The position numbers and the translations under genes are program-made. Shown here one piece after another: positions 9,315 through 18,999 of a stretch of DNA of 64,000 nt. The stretch's first letter is position 1, and each line of letters starts with the position of its first letter. Below the pieces are notes generated by a model. That model did not search any database and was not told where the DNA came from. It worked only from the letters and a program-made list of their open reading frames with translations. The stretch comes from Shewanella vesiculosa (lineage in GTDB: Bacteria > Pseudomonadota > Gammaproteobacteria > Enterobacterales > Shewanellaceae): contig NZ_CP073588.1 of assembly GCF_021560015.1 (NCBI RefSeq), positions 496,001-560,000 of the forward strand, given 5' to 3'.

Positions 9315-9391
9315 TGGTCGGTATGAGAGGATTCGAACCTCCGACCCCTGACACCCCATGACAGTGCGCTACCGGGCTGCGCTACATACCG
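9315..9391 (-). tRNA. tRNA-Pro (anticodon GGG)
   Basis: A 77-base cloverleaf starting CGGTATG and ending CATACCG-ACCA, with CCA encoded. The D arm is GCGCAGCCCGGTAGCGC, the anticodon arm CTGTCATGGGGTGTCAG gives GGG, and the T arm contains GGTTCGAATCC. It closely matches the E. coli tRNA-Pro(GGG) pattern, including the U-U opposition in the anticodon stem. It reads CCC/CCU codons. Confidence 0.96.
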
Positions 9392-9751
9392 AGTTTTTTA
9401 GTACTTTATCACACTAGCGGTCAATAGTTAGTATCAAGCTGGTTGGTAAAGTATCACTTAGTTCGCCTAATGGCTTTGGGGTAACTCAGCTGAGTTCACT
9501 AAGCGGATAAGCACTTTATCAACAGTAATTAACGAGTGCAAGCAGTTAGTTAAGCGCTATTTATCGATTGACTATAAACTGCCCAATTACGATAACGAAT
9601 ATTGGATAAGCGGCTAGAATATAGCCTTTTGCATAAGCGTTGATCATGGATATAGGTCGATATTGACTTAGATGCTGAAGGGAACATTTATTGTATTACC
9701 TTCAGCACTTTTTAAGCATAACTTACACCAATGAATGGTACTTTGGTTGGT
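9392..9751. other. Intergenic region between tRNA-Pro and yejM
   Basis: No gene is visible. The left part should contain the minus-strand tRNA-Pro promoter. At 9673-9707 there is a hairpin (TGCTGAAGG/CCTTCAGCA with a 17-base loop) followed on the plus strand by CTTTTT. It lies just past the end of yejM but has its T tract on the opposite strand. Confidence 0.5.
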
Positions 9752-11542
9752 TTATTGGTTGTATAGCCTTCTACCTTCGCGCATCACTTGGATGAGTTCT
9801 GGTGCACTCATTTTTTTATCTAAGCGTTTTTTGTAGTCCAAATCATAGATACGGTACTTGCCGAAGCGATCCAGCACGGTAATTTCAGATTTTTGATAGA
9901 TAGCAAAACGGCGACTATCTCCTATATAGACCCAGGTTTCATTATTAGGCTCTAGCAAGCTTCGGCCCGAGCTGTAATCAGTACTTGGGTTTGTGCAGCC
10001 TAAGACATGGCTTAGCAAGGTTGGTGCTATACCATAATGGCTAGTGCGGTAATTGACTTTATTACCACTGCTGTTTGGCCAATGAATGATCAGTGGCACT
10101 TCAACGTTACCGGGTGATAAATCGCTGCGTGCATCACTGGCGTTACTGGTGAAGACTTGACCGTATGTGCCGGTAATAAGCACCACAGTGTCATCACTGA
10201 CATTATTGAGTAACGTAGCGAGTTGCTGGTCAATAAAGTTAAGCGACTGACGATATTGGTTAAACAATACTTTCTGTGCTGGCTTTAATGGCATTTGCGG
10301 TTTTACGGTTTGCACGCCTAAAAAACCAACAGGAGTATCGTAGTCTTTCGGTGCAGTCAGATTGACTAAGCTGAACCAAGGTTGTGTTTGATTCTGTTGC
10401 CATTGATTGACTGCGCTAATGGTATTGATGTCGGCATCTGCACTGCCATTTTGACTTTCGCTGATGTGCATGGTCATGCCGTTAAACATTGCGCTATTGG
10501 CAGCGTATTGTTCATTTTCGGGGGCAAACATGGCTAATTGATAACCTTGCTGCTTAAGGATGTTGCTTAAGATTGGGCTAGTACTGTCAAACTCTTTGCG
10601 GTCACTATAATTACCTTGTAGACCATACATGAGAGTAAACATACTGGTTTCAAAGTCAGAACCACCAGCATAGTGATTCGTAAAACGCTGATTTTGGATT
10701 CTATATTGGCTTAAAAACGGCATAGTGACGTTATCGACCATGTCTGCTCGAAGGCTGTCTATGGTGATCAGCATAATATTAGGTTGGCTATCAGCACTGC
10801 ATTGCATCGGATTGATTGGGTAGCTTAACTTTCGCGATTTAGTGTTGCGTGATTCTGTTGACTGCATGCTGCTGTCAATGCCGTGATTTTCCATAAACGA
10901 TCGCGCTGTTGCTGGGTATGACACTGGATAAGCGTCATCAAAACGAGTGACTTCAGTCATGTTAGTGGCATCGGCCCAAATATGAAATAAATGGCTGCTG
11001 ACGAAACAAATTCCGACAAACAATACCACTTTATTACCCCATTGTTTTTTCTGGATTTTGTCGATGCGTTTCCACAAATAATTGGCCGCGGTAAGTTCAA
11101 CAATCACAATGACGATAGGGGTGACTATGTATGAGGTACTGTGCAATAGCGCGTTGAGGTCTTGCCAAGCTAAATCAAAGGCAAAAGGACTTAAATGAAT
11201 ACCATAGTCGTCATAAATAATGGTGTCATACAGTAGGGCATATAATCCAATTGAGGCAATAAATGCAGCAAAACCGCGTAAAATTTTAGAGTAAGGTAGG
11301 AGTAAGGTAATCGGGAAGATAAAAACTAAGTAACCGATAAAAGCCAAAAAAGTAAAATGGCCAATGGTACTGATAGTAAGATATGCCCAGCCAATAATGG
11401 ATTCTGGATAGCCGACACTGCCGATATACCGAGCGCCAATCAACATCGCCAATATGCCATTAAAGAAGGCAAACCAGTGACCCCAATTAACTAAGCGTGA
11501 CACTTTATCACGCGTCATTTGCTGCTTTTTGCGCTCGATCAT
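9752..11542 (-). CDS. yejM: YejM/PbgA (LapC)-type inner-membrane protein with periplasmic sulfatase-like domain
   Basis: A 596-residue protein with five N-terminal membrane helices (DUF3413, roughly residues 14-190) and a periplasmic alkaline-phosphatase/sulfatase-fold domain from about residue 250 (IMLITIDSLRADM). The opening WGHWFAFFNGILAMLIGARY closely matches E. coli YejM. In E. coli this protein senses LPS in the outer leaflet of the inner membrane and, with LapB, controls FtsH degradation of LpxC, so it balances LPS with phospholipid. It lies 85 bases after yejL on the same strand, and yejK diverges: the conserved yejKLM arrangement. ATG 11542 is used; a second ATG eight codons in is possible. 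Confidence 0.92.
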   Translation of the reverse strand: MIERKKQQMTRDKVSRLVNWGHWFAFFNGILAMLIGARYIGSVGYPESIIGWAYLTISTIGHFTFLAFIGYLVFIFPITLLLPYSKILRGFAAFIASIGLYALLYDTIIYDDYGIHLSPFAFDLAWQDLNALLHSTSYIVTPIVIVIVELTAANYLWKRIDKIQKKQWGNKVVLFVGICFVSSHLFHIWADATNMTEVTRFDDAYPVSYPATARSFMENHGIDSSMQSTESRNTKSRKLSYPINPMQCSADSQPNIMLITIDSLRADMVDNVTMPFLSQYRIQNQRFTNHYAGGSDFETSMFTLMYGLQGNYSDRKEFDSTSPILSNILKQQGYQLAMFAPENEQYAANSAMFNGMTMHISESQNGSADADINTISAVNQWQQNQTQPWFSLVNLTAPKDYDTPVGFLGVQTVKPQMPLKPAQKVLFNQYRQSLNFIDQQLATLLNNVSDDTVVLITGTYGQVFTSNASDARSDLSPGNVEVPLIIHWPNSSGNKVNYRTSHYGIAPTLLSHVLGCTNPSTDYSSGRSLLEPNNETWVYIGDSRRFAIYQKSEITVLDRFGKYRIYDLDYKKRLDKKMSAPELIQVMREGRRLYNQ

Positions 11543-11627
11543 GTTAACTCGTATTCCTACGTTATTATCACGGCTTTTTTTTCAGTGTAACTGATTGTTA
11601 GCATTAGTGATAAATTTTATTTAGTCG

Positions 11628-11840
11628 TTACTTAATCGACTGTGTTAAAGCTTTGGCAAATTGCTCTGCTACTTTTTGACGAGACTCATTTGGGACTTTT
11701 TTGTCAAGCAAATGGGTCACGCAGTTACCTAGTACCATCAGGCTTAAATCGGTAGGTGCTTGATGCTTTGCTAGCACAGCAAGCAGCTCACTGATAAGTG
11801 CCTCAACTTGAGTGTTTGTGTATTTAGATTGAATTGCCAT
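11628..11840 (-). CDS. yejL: YejL family protein
   Basis: A 70-residue protein of the DUF1414/YejL family: SKYTNTQVEALISELLAVL, then HQAPTDLSLMVLGNCVTHLL and a Lys/Gln-rich end. These features match E. coli YejL throughout. The structure is helical; the function is unknown. It precedes yejM, probably in one transcript, and is divergent from yejK. Confidence 0.92.
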   Translation of the reverse strand: MAIQSKYTNTQVEALISELLAVLAKHQAPTDLSLMVLGNCVTHLLDKKVPNESRQKVAEQFAKALTQSIK

Positions 11841-12023
11841 AGTCAGAAAACTTCAATAAAGAATGAATTAGCTGCACATAATAACGGATTTAGCCGGCGC
11901 TCGCCTCAAGTTTTATTCGCTCTATGTGAGGAATATCGTAAACCCTTGTTCGATTTATACGGTTGGTCTGATATCATTCTTTTTAAAATTATCATCTGTG
12001 ACTGACTAGGATTAACAAGGCTT

Positions 12024-13052
12024 ATGGGCATTAGTATTGAGCAAGCAATTATTCACGAAATATCGCAAGACAGTCAGGGGCAAATGCGTTGTCGTTTACG
12101 CCCGCAACCGTTGTTGAATACTCACGCCGTTGAAACCATGTTAGAAGAGTTACATCAGACCTATTCGGGCAAAGCGGGAAAAGGTTTTGGCTTTTTTGGT
12201 ACCCATGACGATGATGGCGAAGCCAATAGTGCATTTTCTGATGCTCTGACAGGCTATCGCAAAGGCGATTTAGGCTTTGTAGAATTTAGCGGCCAAGCAA
12301 GCCAACTATTGCAGCAAGAATTGTCTAAGTACGACTTTAGCCAAGGCGGATTTTTATTGATGTCTTGCTATACCAGTATGACAAGCGACTATTTATTTGT
12401 GGCGTTATTAAGCGCTAAGTCGTCGATGACTGTCTTAGATGACATGGAATTGTCGCAAAATAATCACTTAGATTTAAACAATATTCAACTGGCCGCCCGC
12501 ATTGATTTAACTGAGTGGCAGGCCGATAAAAGCTCGCGTAAATATATTTCGTTTATTCGTGGTCGTGCGGGCCGTAAAGTTGCCGACTTCTTTTTAGATT
12601 TTATGGGCTGTGTTGAAGGGGTTAACATCAAAGCGCAAAACAAAACCTTGATCCATGCGGTTGAAGACTTTGTTGCGGGCAGTGAGTTAACCAAAGATGA
12701 ACGTCAAGAGTGCCGTAACAAGGTCTTTGACTATTGTTCTGAGCGCGCGGGCTCTGGTGATGTGATTGAAGTTAAAGATTTAGCTGACGAGTTAGCTGAT
12801 TCCGGCATGGATTCATTTTATGATTTCGCCTGTGGTGGCAGTTATGAGTTGGATGATGAGTTTCCGGCAGATAAAGCCAGTTTACGCAGTTTGAAGAAGT
12901 TTTCAGGTACTGGCGGTGGAGTAACATTGAGTTTTGATGGCGGCCATTTAGGTGAACGGGTTATTTATGATCCTATTTCTGACACCATTTTGATAAAAGG
13001 TGTGCCGGCCAATTTGAAAGATCAATTGGATCGTCGTTTAAAAGGTGAGTAA
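12024..13052 (+). CDS. yejK: Nucleoid-associated protein YejK (NdpA)
   Basis: A 342-residue protein, the usual length for NdpA. The N-terminus ([12 protein letters not shown]) and the [23 protein letters not shown] segment around residue 180 are family hallmarks. E. coli YejK co-purifies with the nucleoid and interacts with topoisomerases. It is followed by its own terminator. Confidence 0.92.
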   Translation: MGISIEQAIIHEISQDSQGQMRCRLRPQPLLNTHAVETMLEELHQTYSGKAGKGFGFFGTHDDDGEANSAFSDALTGYRKGDLGFVEFSGQASQLLQQELSKYDFSQGGFLLMSCYTSMTSDYLFVALLSAKSSMTVLDDMELSQNNHLDLNNIQLAARIDLTEWQADKSSRKYISFIRGRAGRKVADFFLDFMGCVEGVNIKAQNKTLIHAVEDFVAGSELTKDERQECRNKVFDYCSERAGSGDVIEVKDLADELADSGMDSFYDFACGGSYELDDEFPADKASLRSLKKFSGTGGGVTLSFDGGHLGERVIYDPISDTILIKGVPANLKDQLDRRLKGE

Positions 13053-13092
13053 CTTAAGCTGAACTAACTCAATCTGCGTAGTGTGTTGTTAT

Positions 13093-13116
13093 AGCGTCCT
13101 ATCTGGGCGCTTTTTT
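13093..13116 (+). terminator. Terminator after yejK
   Basis: AGCGTCC pairs with GGGCGCT (one G-U) around TATCT, followed by TTTTT. It begins 41 bases after the yejK stop. The remaining bases up to corA (about 380) show no gene. Confidence 0.75.
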
Positions 13117-13502
13117 ATATCTGCTGAAAACACTAATGAAGGTTTAGCGCGTGTTATGCTGTTGTGAGTTAGCCGCTGAAGTCACTTTATGTGATGTTAC
13201 ACATTGGTTTTTTATGGGAATGTTATGTTGAATATCGTGATCGTTGACGCGAATATTAATGATGAAAATTGTCATTCTTTACATCAGTATCCAGATAATT
13301 AAATAGCCTAAGTGACGCTTAATTCAGCACAGTCTAGTCTAGACTTATCTCATGTCTTATTTCACGAATGATGTCTCTGGTACGATCTTTGGCGCAGTTG
13401 AATATTTTACTTTTCATTCATTTGTAGTTGAGTAAACTAGCGCCACTTTTTGAGTGTTTTTTGTTTGTTGTGCTTTATAGCCTAATGAACTTTGGGGGAG
13501 CG

Positions 13503-14450
13503 ATGATTACTGCATACGCCTATCAAAATAGAGAGTTAATCACCACCGAATTGAAAGTGGGCGATAAAGTGCCCGAATCGACCTTATGGTTAGATTTATT
13601 GAAACCCGATGATGAAGAACGTCAGTGGTTGAGCTTGTTTTCAGCTGAAGAAGTACCCGACGAAGAAGATATTAAAGAAATTGAGGCATCAGCACGTTTT
13701 TATCAAAACCAAGATGGTTTACATATTAACTCGTTGTTTCCTCAACGGGTGAGTTCAGATGTGCGTGCAGTGAACGTGTCGTTCAACCTACGTGAAAATT
13801 TTTTGCTGACAATGCGTGAGGAAGACGTTGGTCTTATCCGTTTATTGCGTAACTACTTGCGTTTAGGTCGTTTAGATATTACCACCCCACAAGGGTTATT
13901 ATTAGAGTTATTTACCCTAAAAGTAGATTATCTATCTGACTTAATTGAAGATGTTTACAGTGTATTAGAAAATGTTAGCGAGCAAGTGTTTAATGATGAA
14001 GAGCTTGATGACGTATTTAAACTGATCACCTTGCAAGAAGACTCTAACGGTAAAATTCGATTAAGTTTATTGGATACCCAGCGCTCCTTGCGTTATATGC
14101 AACGTTATTATCGTGATCGTTTGTCGGATGAAAACTTGAAGGATATTCGAGAGATGTTATCGGATATTGAATCATTGATGCCACACAGCCAATTTATTTT
14201 CGACAAGTTACAATTCTTGCTTGATGCAGCGATGGGATTCAGTGGCTTGCAACAAAACAAAATTATTAAGATATTTTCGGTATCGGCGGTGGTTTTTTTA
14301 CCTCCCACGCTCATTGCCAGTAGTTATGGGATGAATTTTCATATTATGCCTGAACTCGATTGGCGATTTGGCTATCCCATGGCGGTCGGATTAATGCTTG
14401 CCAGCGCAGCGGGAACTTACTTTTTCTTTAAACGAAAAGGCTGGTTATAA
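13503..14450 (+). CDS. corA: CorA-type magnesium/cobalt channel
   Basis: A 315-residue CorA, the standard length. The large N-terminal cytosolic domain opens MITAYAYQNRELI and is followed by two C-terminal membrane helices; the signature YGMNFH at about residues 274-279 forms the selectivity loop. The C-terminus ends in a basic KRKGWL. It forms a pentameric Mg2+ influx channel. The frame stays open to a TTG at 13428, but ATG 13503 has GGGGGAG just upstream and gives the family N-terminus. Monocistronic, with a terminator downstream. Confidence 0.93.
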   Translation: MITAYAYQNRELITTELKVGDKVPESTLWLDLLKPDDEERQWLSLFSAEEVPDEEDIKEIEASARFYQNQDGLHINSLFPQRVSSDVRAVNVSFNLRENFLLTMREEDVGLIRLLRNYLRLGRLDITTPQGLLLELFTLKVDYLSDLIEDVYSVLENVSEQVFNDEELDDVFKLITLQEDSNGKIRLSLLDTQRSLRYMQRYYRDRLSDENLKDIREMLSDIESLMPHSQFIFDKLQFLLDAAMGFSGLQQNKIIKIFSVSAVVFLPPTLIASSYGMNFHIMPELDWRFGYPMAVGLMLASAAGTYFFFKRKGWL

Positions 14451-14470
14451 CCGCAAATTGCGCTATAAGA

Positions 14471-14504
14471 AAGCCATCAATTGTTGCCAATTGATGGCTT
14501 TTTT
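14471..14504 (+). terminator. Terminator after corA
   Basis: AAGCCATCAATTG pairs exactly with CAATTGATGGCTT around TTGC and is followed by Ts. Confidence 0.88.
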
Positions 14505-14599
14505 GTTTCTCAACAAGGGTGTATCAATTTGTGAATAAGGTCGTTGAATTTTATCATTATTAACATGATGACAACCCAAAAGCAGTGTCATTTAGCTGG

Positions 14600-15856
14600 T
14601 TAGCTTTGACCGATACCTAAGCTGATTTGTTCTCGAGGATTTAGGTATTTATGAATTTTCTCAGGCAATGCGGCGGCAGGTAAACTGCGGACAATGGTGA
14701 GTCCTTCTTGTTGTAAACTAATGATAGGGGCTAAATCTTTAGGTACTAACTGATCGTATACCACAATATTGGGACACAATAAGTGTTGTAAGTTTACTGA
14801 CATCACCAAGGCAAATTGGCCACTGGATAACTCGATAATACTCCCAGGAGGATAAACACCTAATAGTTTGATTAGTTTACTAATATACTCAGCATTTAGT
14901 TTATTTTTATAATTTTTATATAATAAACCTAAAGCGATACTGGGCGGCTTAGGTTTGATTTGATTAGTACCATTACATAGATTGTCATATTCATTAATCA
15001 CCGCGATCAATTGCGACAACTTGTCTATCTTGTCTGCTTTAAGGCCTTGTGGATAACCACTCCCATCTAAAAATTCGTGATGATTAGCAATTAATGGTTT
15101 AGCCTCTTCCGGGAAATTATCTGCAAGTTTAAGGAAGTTAATGCTCATTAAAGGGTGTTGTTTAATAAAGTTTTCTTCTGGTGTGGTCAGAGGTACCCGC
15201 TTATTGAGAATATTACTTGGAATTTTGAGCTTACCTATATCGTGAAATAGCGCCCCCATACCAATAGTCTCTACCTCTTGGCGATTCCAGCCCAGCTCTT
15301 TTGCCATCAGCATACACAGCATGGCGACGTTAAGTGAATGATGGTAAATATGTTCATCATTTTTAGCATCGGCCATTAAATGCAAGGCTAAGTTATCACT
15401 GTTGAGTAGCATGGTGGTCATGTTACTAATGAGATCTTTGGCCTCGATAACCGAGTTAAGAGGTCTGCTGCCGATTTTAGCGACCATGGAATGCATCATC
15501 GACACTGAACGATTAAATTGTTGTTCGGTTTTCTTTAAATCGCGTTTGAGTTTTTGTTGTTCATCTATCTGCGCTGATTTTTGACTGAGCATTTGCTCTT
15601 TGCGTGCATCGATTGTTTGCTGGTTAGGTGCTGTAACGTCAGCCGTGTCAGATGTTACCGGTTCAATGTCGCTTTTATCAGGATCAAAAAAAACATCCTT
15701 TAGGCCTAATCCTTTGATGAGCTCTATTTGTACTGTGTCTTTAATTTTAAAACTGCTGAACAAAAAAGGATGGTCTTTCCAAGAAATAGGCAAGCGAATA
15801 AAAGTACCCACTTCTAATTGATCTACAGATATTTTTTGTTTTTTTTTCATATTCAA
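14600..15856 (-). CDS. HD-GYP domain cyclic-di-GMP phosphodiesterase with DUF3391
   Basis: A 418-residue cytosolic protein. Residues 1-120 are a DUF3391-type N-terminus (KISVDQLEVGTFIRLP), followed by a short coiled segment. The HD-GYP domain covers about 150-330: HHSLNVAMLCMLMAKELG, LFHDIGKLKIP with the metal-binding HD near residue 203, and HHEFLDGSGYPQGL, in which the GYP signature is intact. Such enzymes hydrolyse c-di-GMP and lower biofilm formation. It is a single gene divergent from the 2OG oxygenase. Confidence 0.92.
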   Translation of the reverse strand: MNMKKKQKISVDQLEVGTFIRLPISWKDHPFLFSSFKIKDTVQIELIKGLGLKDVFFDPDKSDIEPVTSDTADVTAPNQQTIDARKEQMLSQKSAQIDEQQKLKRDLKKTEQQFNRSVSMMHSMVAKIGSRPLNSVIEAKDLISNMTTMLLNSDNLALHLMADAKNDEHIYHHSLNVAMLCMLMAKELGWNRQEVETIGMGALFHDIGKLKIPSNILNKRVPLTTPEENFIKQHPLMSINFLKLADNFPEEAKPLIANHHEFLDGSGYPQGLKADKIDKLSQLIAVINEYDNLCNGTNQIKPKPPSIALGLLYKNYKNKLNAEYISKLIKLLGVYPPGSIIELSSGQFALVMSVNLQHLLCPNIVVYDQLVPKDLAPIISLQQEGLTIVRSLPAAALPEKIHKYLNPREQISLGIGQS

Positions 15857-15965
15857 TAGATAGTTACTTTGAAGAACAAAGAGGTATGTTGTGCATTGCG
15901 CTTTACAGATGCTTTATAGGCATGGCAGCATACTACTATACATTTATTAACAATAGTTACTCCCT

Positions 15966-16661
15966 ATGGATTTTATTGAAGTATATCCCAATGCGATAAG
16001 TAATGACCTATGTGATCGTTTAATGGCAGCATTTAATGCTCATCCGAGTGTGGGGCCTGGTCATACTGGTTTTGGCATTGATACCGACAAAAAGCGCAGT
16101 CGTGACTTAATGTTAGACGCTTTTGATGATTTAGCTGAATTGAAAAATGAGCTATTAGCGGCAACATTTACTCACATTAGTGATTATTTCACCCAATACT
16201 CATTAACCCTAATGGGGGCCGTGTCAGTGCAAGTTGCTGATGAAAATGGTCAAGCTCAAACCCTGACCCCTGATAATTTTGAAACATTAGGTCGGCCAAG
16301 GGCTGCAGCGTTAACTAAGTACTTGTACCGCAGTGGTAGTATCAACGTGCAGCACTATCAGCAAGGTGTCGGTGGCTATCCGCATTGGCATTCAGAGCAA
16401 TTTCCACAAAATGGCCATAATGAGGCGCTTCATCGGGTAGTGTTATACATGTTTTATCTTAACGATGTAGAAGAGGGCGGTGAAACGGAGTTTTATTATC
16501 AGCAGCGTAAAATAAGTCCTAGAAAAGGCACTATGGTTATAGCTCCCGCCGGCTTTACTCACAGTCATCGTGGTAATGTGCCTATTAGCAACGACAAGTA
16601 TATTGCCACTTCTTGGGCAATGTTTAATCGTGCAGAGCAGCTTTATGCGCCATTAAGTTAG
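15966..16661 (+). CDS. 2OG-Fe(II) oxygenase (prolyl 4-hydroxylase-like)
   Basis: A 231-residue cytosolic protein with the double-stranded beta-helix signature of P4H-type dioxygenases: HYQQGVGGYPHWHSE (the H-x-E/D iron motif near residue 140), RVVLYMFYLNDVEEGGETEF in the middle, and APAGFTHSHRG with the distal iron-binding His near residue 199. These enzymes use 2-oxoglutarate and O2 to hydroxylate a protein or small molecule. The acidic iron ligand appears to be Glu instead of the commoner Asp, which deserves checking. The substrate is unknown. Monocistronic. Confidence 0.85.
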   Translation: MDFIEVYPNAISNDLCDRLMAAFNAHPSVGPGHTGFGIDTDKKRSRDLMLDAFDDLAELKNELLAATFTHISDYFTQYSLTLMGAVSVQVADENGQAQTLTPDNFETLGRPRAAALTKYLYRSGSINVQHYQQGVGGYPHWHSEQFPQNGHNEALHRVVLYMFYLNDVEEGGETEFYYQQRKISPRKGTMVIAPAGFTHSHRGNVPISNDKYIATSWAMFNRAEQLYAPLS

Positions 16662-16740
16662 TGATCACTATCGAGTAAAGCGTGTTGTTGCGGTATTTAC
16701 TGCCCTGATAGCTTGCTTAGGTACTTATGTTTAAATGATA

Positions 16741-18093
16741 TTACGTCGTTGCGGAGAGCTGGAGCACAAAGGCTGCTCCGCCTAACTCACTGGTCGTAAT
16801 GGTCATGGTGCCACCATAACTGCTAACGATTTCATGACATACTGCTAAACCAATGCCTTGTCCCGATGATTGGGTATCGGCTCTCATTCCGCGTTGAATG
16901 ATTTTTTGTTTAATGGCGTCATCAACCCCAGGGCCATCATCTTCGACACTAAGCTGAATCATGTTGCCATCAAGATGCTGGGCGGTAACTTGTACCTTGT
17001 TACTACACAAGCGAAACGCATTTTCCATTAAGTTACCCAATAACTCCATTACATCCCCTTTACTGAGCGGTAAGTGTAATGACGCCGATACTTGCAGTGT
17101 GAATATAACGTGTTTGTCCCGATAAATCTTATCAAGCATTTGTGCCACTTGTTGGGCAATAGGTGCGACCTTTGTTTGTTGTTGACGTAAGCCTTGCTGG
17201 CCTAACATGGCACGTTTGAGCTGATACTGCACCAGATGATCCATATCATTGATTTGTTCTAGTATCTTTTGCTGTTGCTGCTGACGATCTAAAGAGTCAT
17301 CGTCAATGATGGCAATGCTGGCAGCAAGACGTGTCTTTAAACTATGAGCCAAATCATTCATCGCATTTTGATAGCGAGTCTGACGTTGATCCGTTTGGTC
17401 CATAAGCTGATTTAACGCCATCGTAATACCTTGTAATTCAACGGGATAATCCTGTGAAAGGCTTTTTTTATGTCCTTGTTGTAGTTGTAATAGTTCTTGT
17501 TTTAATTGTGTTAACGGCCGCATGCCCCAATAGGCTGCACTGACTAACAGTAGTAATGCAATAGCCATGACGATGGCTAATCTAAAATAAGTTAATCGGT
17601 TAAATTGTTTAAGTTCCGTTTTTAATGCCGTCGCGTCTTTTAAAATCAATAGATGATACATTTGCTCTTCAACATCAATACTGAGCAAATAAGCAAAGTA
17701 GCTTTGCTGGGTGTCAAAATTAAGATAAAACGGCGGTAAATCATCTTTTATTTGAAGATATTTTTCACAGATGTTATTCAATTTTAAGCTAATCGCGAAA
17801 TCAGAACGCCATAAAGTGTGATAAGCACTATTACAAGTCGCCATAATATATTGTGTATCAACGTCATCACCTTCACGTGCTTGGGTGATGGGGATTAAAT
17901 TGTTTTCGCGAAACTCCGCGGCAATAATGGGTAGTTGAGCTATTAACGCGCTGGTGGTTTGGTTATAACGGTTTTGGGCATGGAGCAGGGTAATTAACCA
18001 AGCCAGACCAAATCCTACTAATGTGATAATGGCCAAGGAAGTAAAAAACATCCTTGTTAGCAGGCGTTTTTGAGGTCGGGGAATTAGTCGCAT
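16741..18093 (-). CDS. Sensor histidine kinase (PhoQ/QseC-like)
   Basis: A 450-residue inner-membrane kinase. Membrane helices at about 14-38 and 170-190 enclose a periplasmic sensor of about 130 residues. A HAMP-like linker (GMRPLTQLKQEL) follows, then the H box NDLAHSLKTRLA with the phospho-accepting His near residue 248, the N box (LLGNLMENAFRLC), the G1 box EDDGPGVDD and the G2 box GQGIGLAV. The DLAHSLKTRLA form of the H box resembles PhoQ. It overlaps its response regulator by ten bases and is translated after it. The stimulus is unknown; divalent cations or antimicrobial peptides are guesses from the family. Confidence 0.88.
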   Translation of the reverse strand: MRLIPRPQKRLLTRMFFTSLAIITLVGFGLAWLITLLHAQNRYNQTTSALIAQLPIIAAEFRENNLIPITQAREGDDVDTQYIMATCNSAYHTLWRSDFAISLKLNNICEKYLQIKDDLPPFYLNFDTQQSYFAYLLSIDVEEQMYHLLILKDATALKTELKQFNRLTYFRLAIVMAIALLLLVSAAYWGMRPLTQLKQELLQLQQGHKKSLSQDYPVELQGITMALNQLMDQTDQRQTRYQNAMNDLAHSLKTRLAASIAIIDDDSLDRQQQQQKILEQINDMDHLVQYQLKRAMLGQQGLRQQQTKVAPIAQQVAQMLDKIYRDKHVIFTLQVSASLHLPLSKGDVMELLGNLMENAFRLCSNKVQVTAQHLDGNMIQLSVEDDGPGVDDAIKQKIIQRGMRADTQSSGQGIGLAVCHEIVSSYGGTMTITTSELGGAAFVLQLSATT

Positions 18094-18758
18094 GGGTGAT
18101 TAAATTTATATCCTTGACCGCGAAGAGTCACAATCGCCTCTGCTATTCCGCCCTGAGCCAGTTTTTTTCTTAATCTACTGATTATTACTTCAATGGTATT
18201 GGGATCGCCTTCTTTGTCTGCATATACCACATCAAGTAAACGCTGCTTAGCGATAACTTCATGACTATGGCGCATTAAGTATTCCAAAATAAGGTATTCA
18301 AAGGCCGTGATGTCTAATGGTGTTTGATTCAGTGTCACGTTTTTTGCTGCCATATCAATTTGCAGCGCCCCACTGGTAATCGTTGAACTCACAAAACCAC
18401 AGCTGCGGCGAACGATGGCGTCAAGCCTAGCGATGAGTTCTTCTTTTTGAAACGGTTTAACTAAATAGTCATCGGCGCCAGCATTAAGCCCTTCGACTTT
18501 GTCTTGCCACGTGAGTCGTGCGGTTAAAATGAGAATCGGGGCTTTGATATCGGCACTACGGAGCATTTTGATTAAGCTTATTCCGTCTTGATCGGGTAAA
18601 CCTAAATCAATAATAGCAGCATCTATCGGATAGTTAGTTGCTTGATAAAATCCCTCTTTTGCGGTTAACGCGACTTGTACTTGGTTACCTTGCGCAGATA
18701 ACTGAACCTGTAAGTGATGTGACAAAATAGGATCGTCTTCAATAACCAATATGCGCAT
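18084..18758 (-). CDS. OmpR/PhoP-family response regulator
   Basis: A 224-residue regulator. The receiver domain has the acidic pair EDD near the start, the phospho-accepting Asp in IIDLGLPDQDG (about residue 51), and the conserved Lys in LVKPFQKEEL. A winged-helix DNA-binding domain follows (EYLILEYLMRHSHEVIAKQRL, and NTIEVIISRLRKKL with the recognition helix). ATG 18758 has AAGGAT upstream. It forms an operon with the following kinase gene. The selenate-type ABC transporter is divergent from it and could be a target, which is inference from position only. Confidence 0.92.
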   Translation of the reverse strand: MRILVIEDDPILSHHLQVQLSAQGNQVQVALTAKEGFYQATNYPIDAAIIDLGLPDQDGISLIKMLRSADIKAPILILTARLTWQDKVEGLNAGADDYLVKPFQKEELIARLDAIVRRSCGFVSSTITSGALQIDMAAKNVTLNQTPLDITAFEYLILEYLMRHSHEVIAKQRLLDVVYADKEGDPNTIEVIISRLRKKLAQGGIAEAIVTLRGQGYKFNHPCD

Positions 18759-18999
18759 AATTTATCCTTGTTGAGCCGTTGCCTTAGGTAAAATGAGCTC
18801 GATTAGTATTACCTTATCAATCTTTTAGGTTAAATATTAAATAGGCTTTGGGTGTCGATATAATTAAGTTTATAACAATAATACTAATATTTTTTATTTG
18901 TTTTTACTCACATTTTTTATATTGAGTCGCTTTGGCTATGTAATCGAGCAGCAGGTAAGTTAGAATAGCGTTAACAACCGACTAACTTATAAGATTAAG

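Noticed and set aside
11808..12005. 65-codon plus-strand frame between yejL and yejK
   Set aside because: It starts inside yejL antisense and covers the divergent promoter region; it has no ribosome site or recognisable features.
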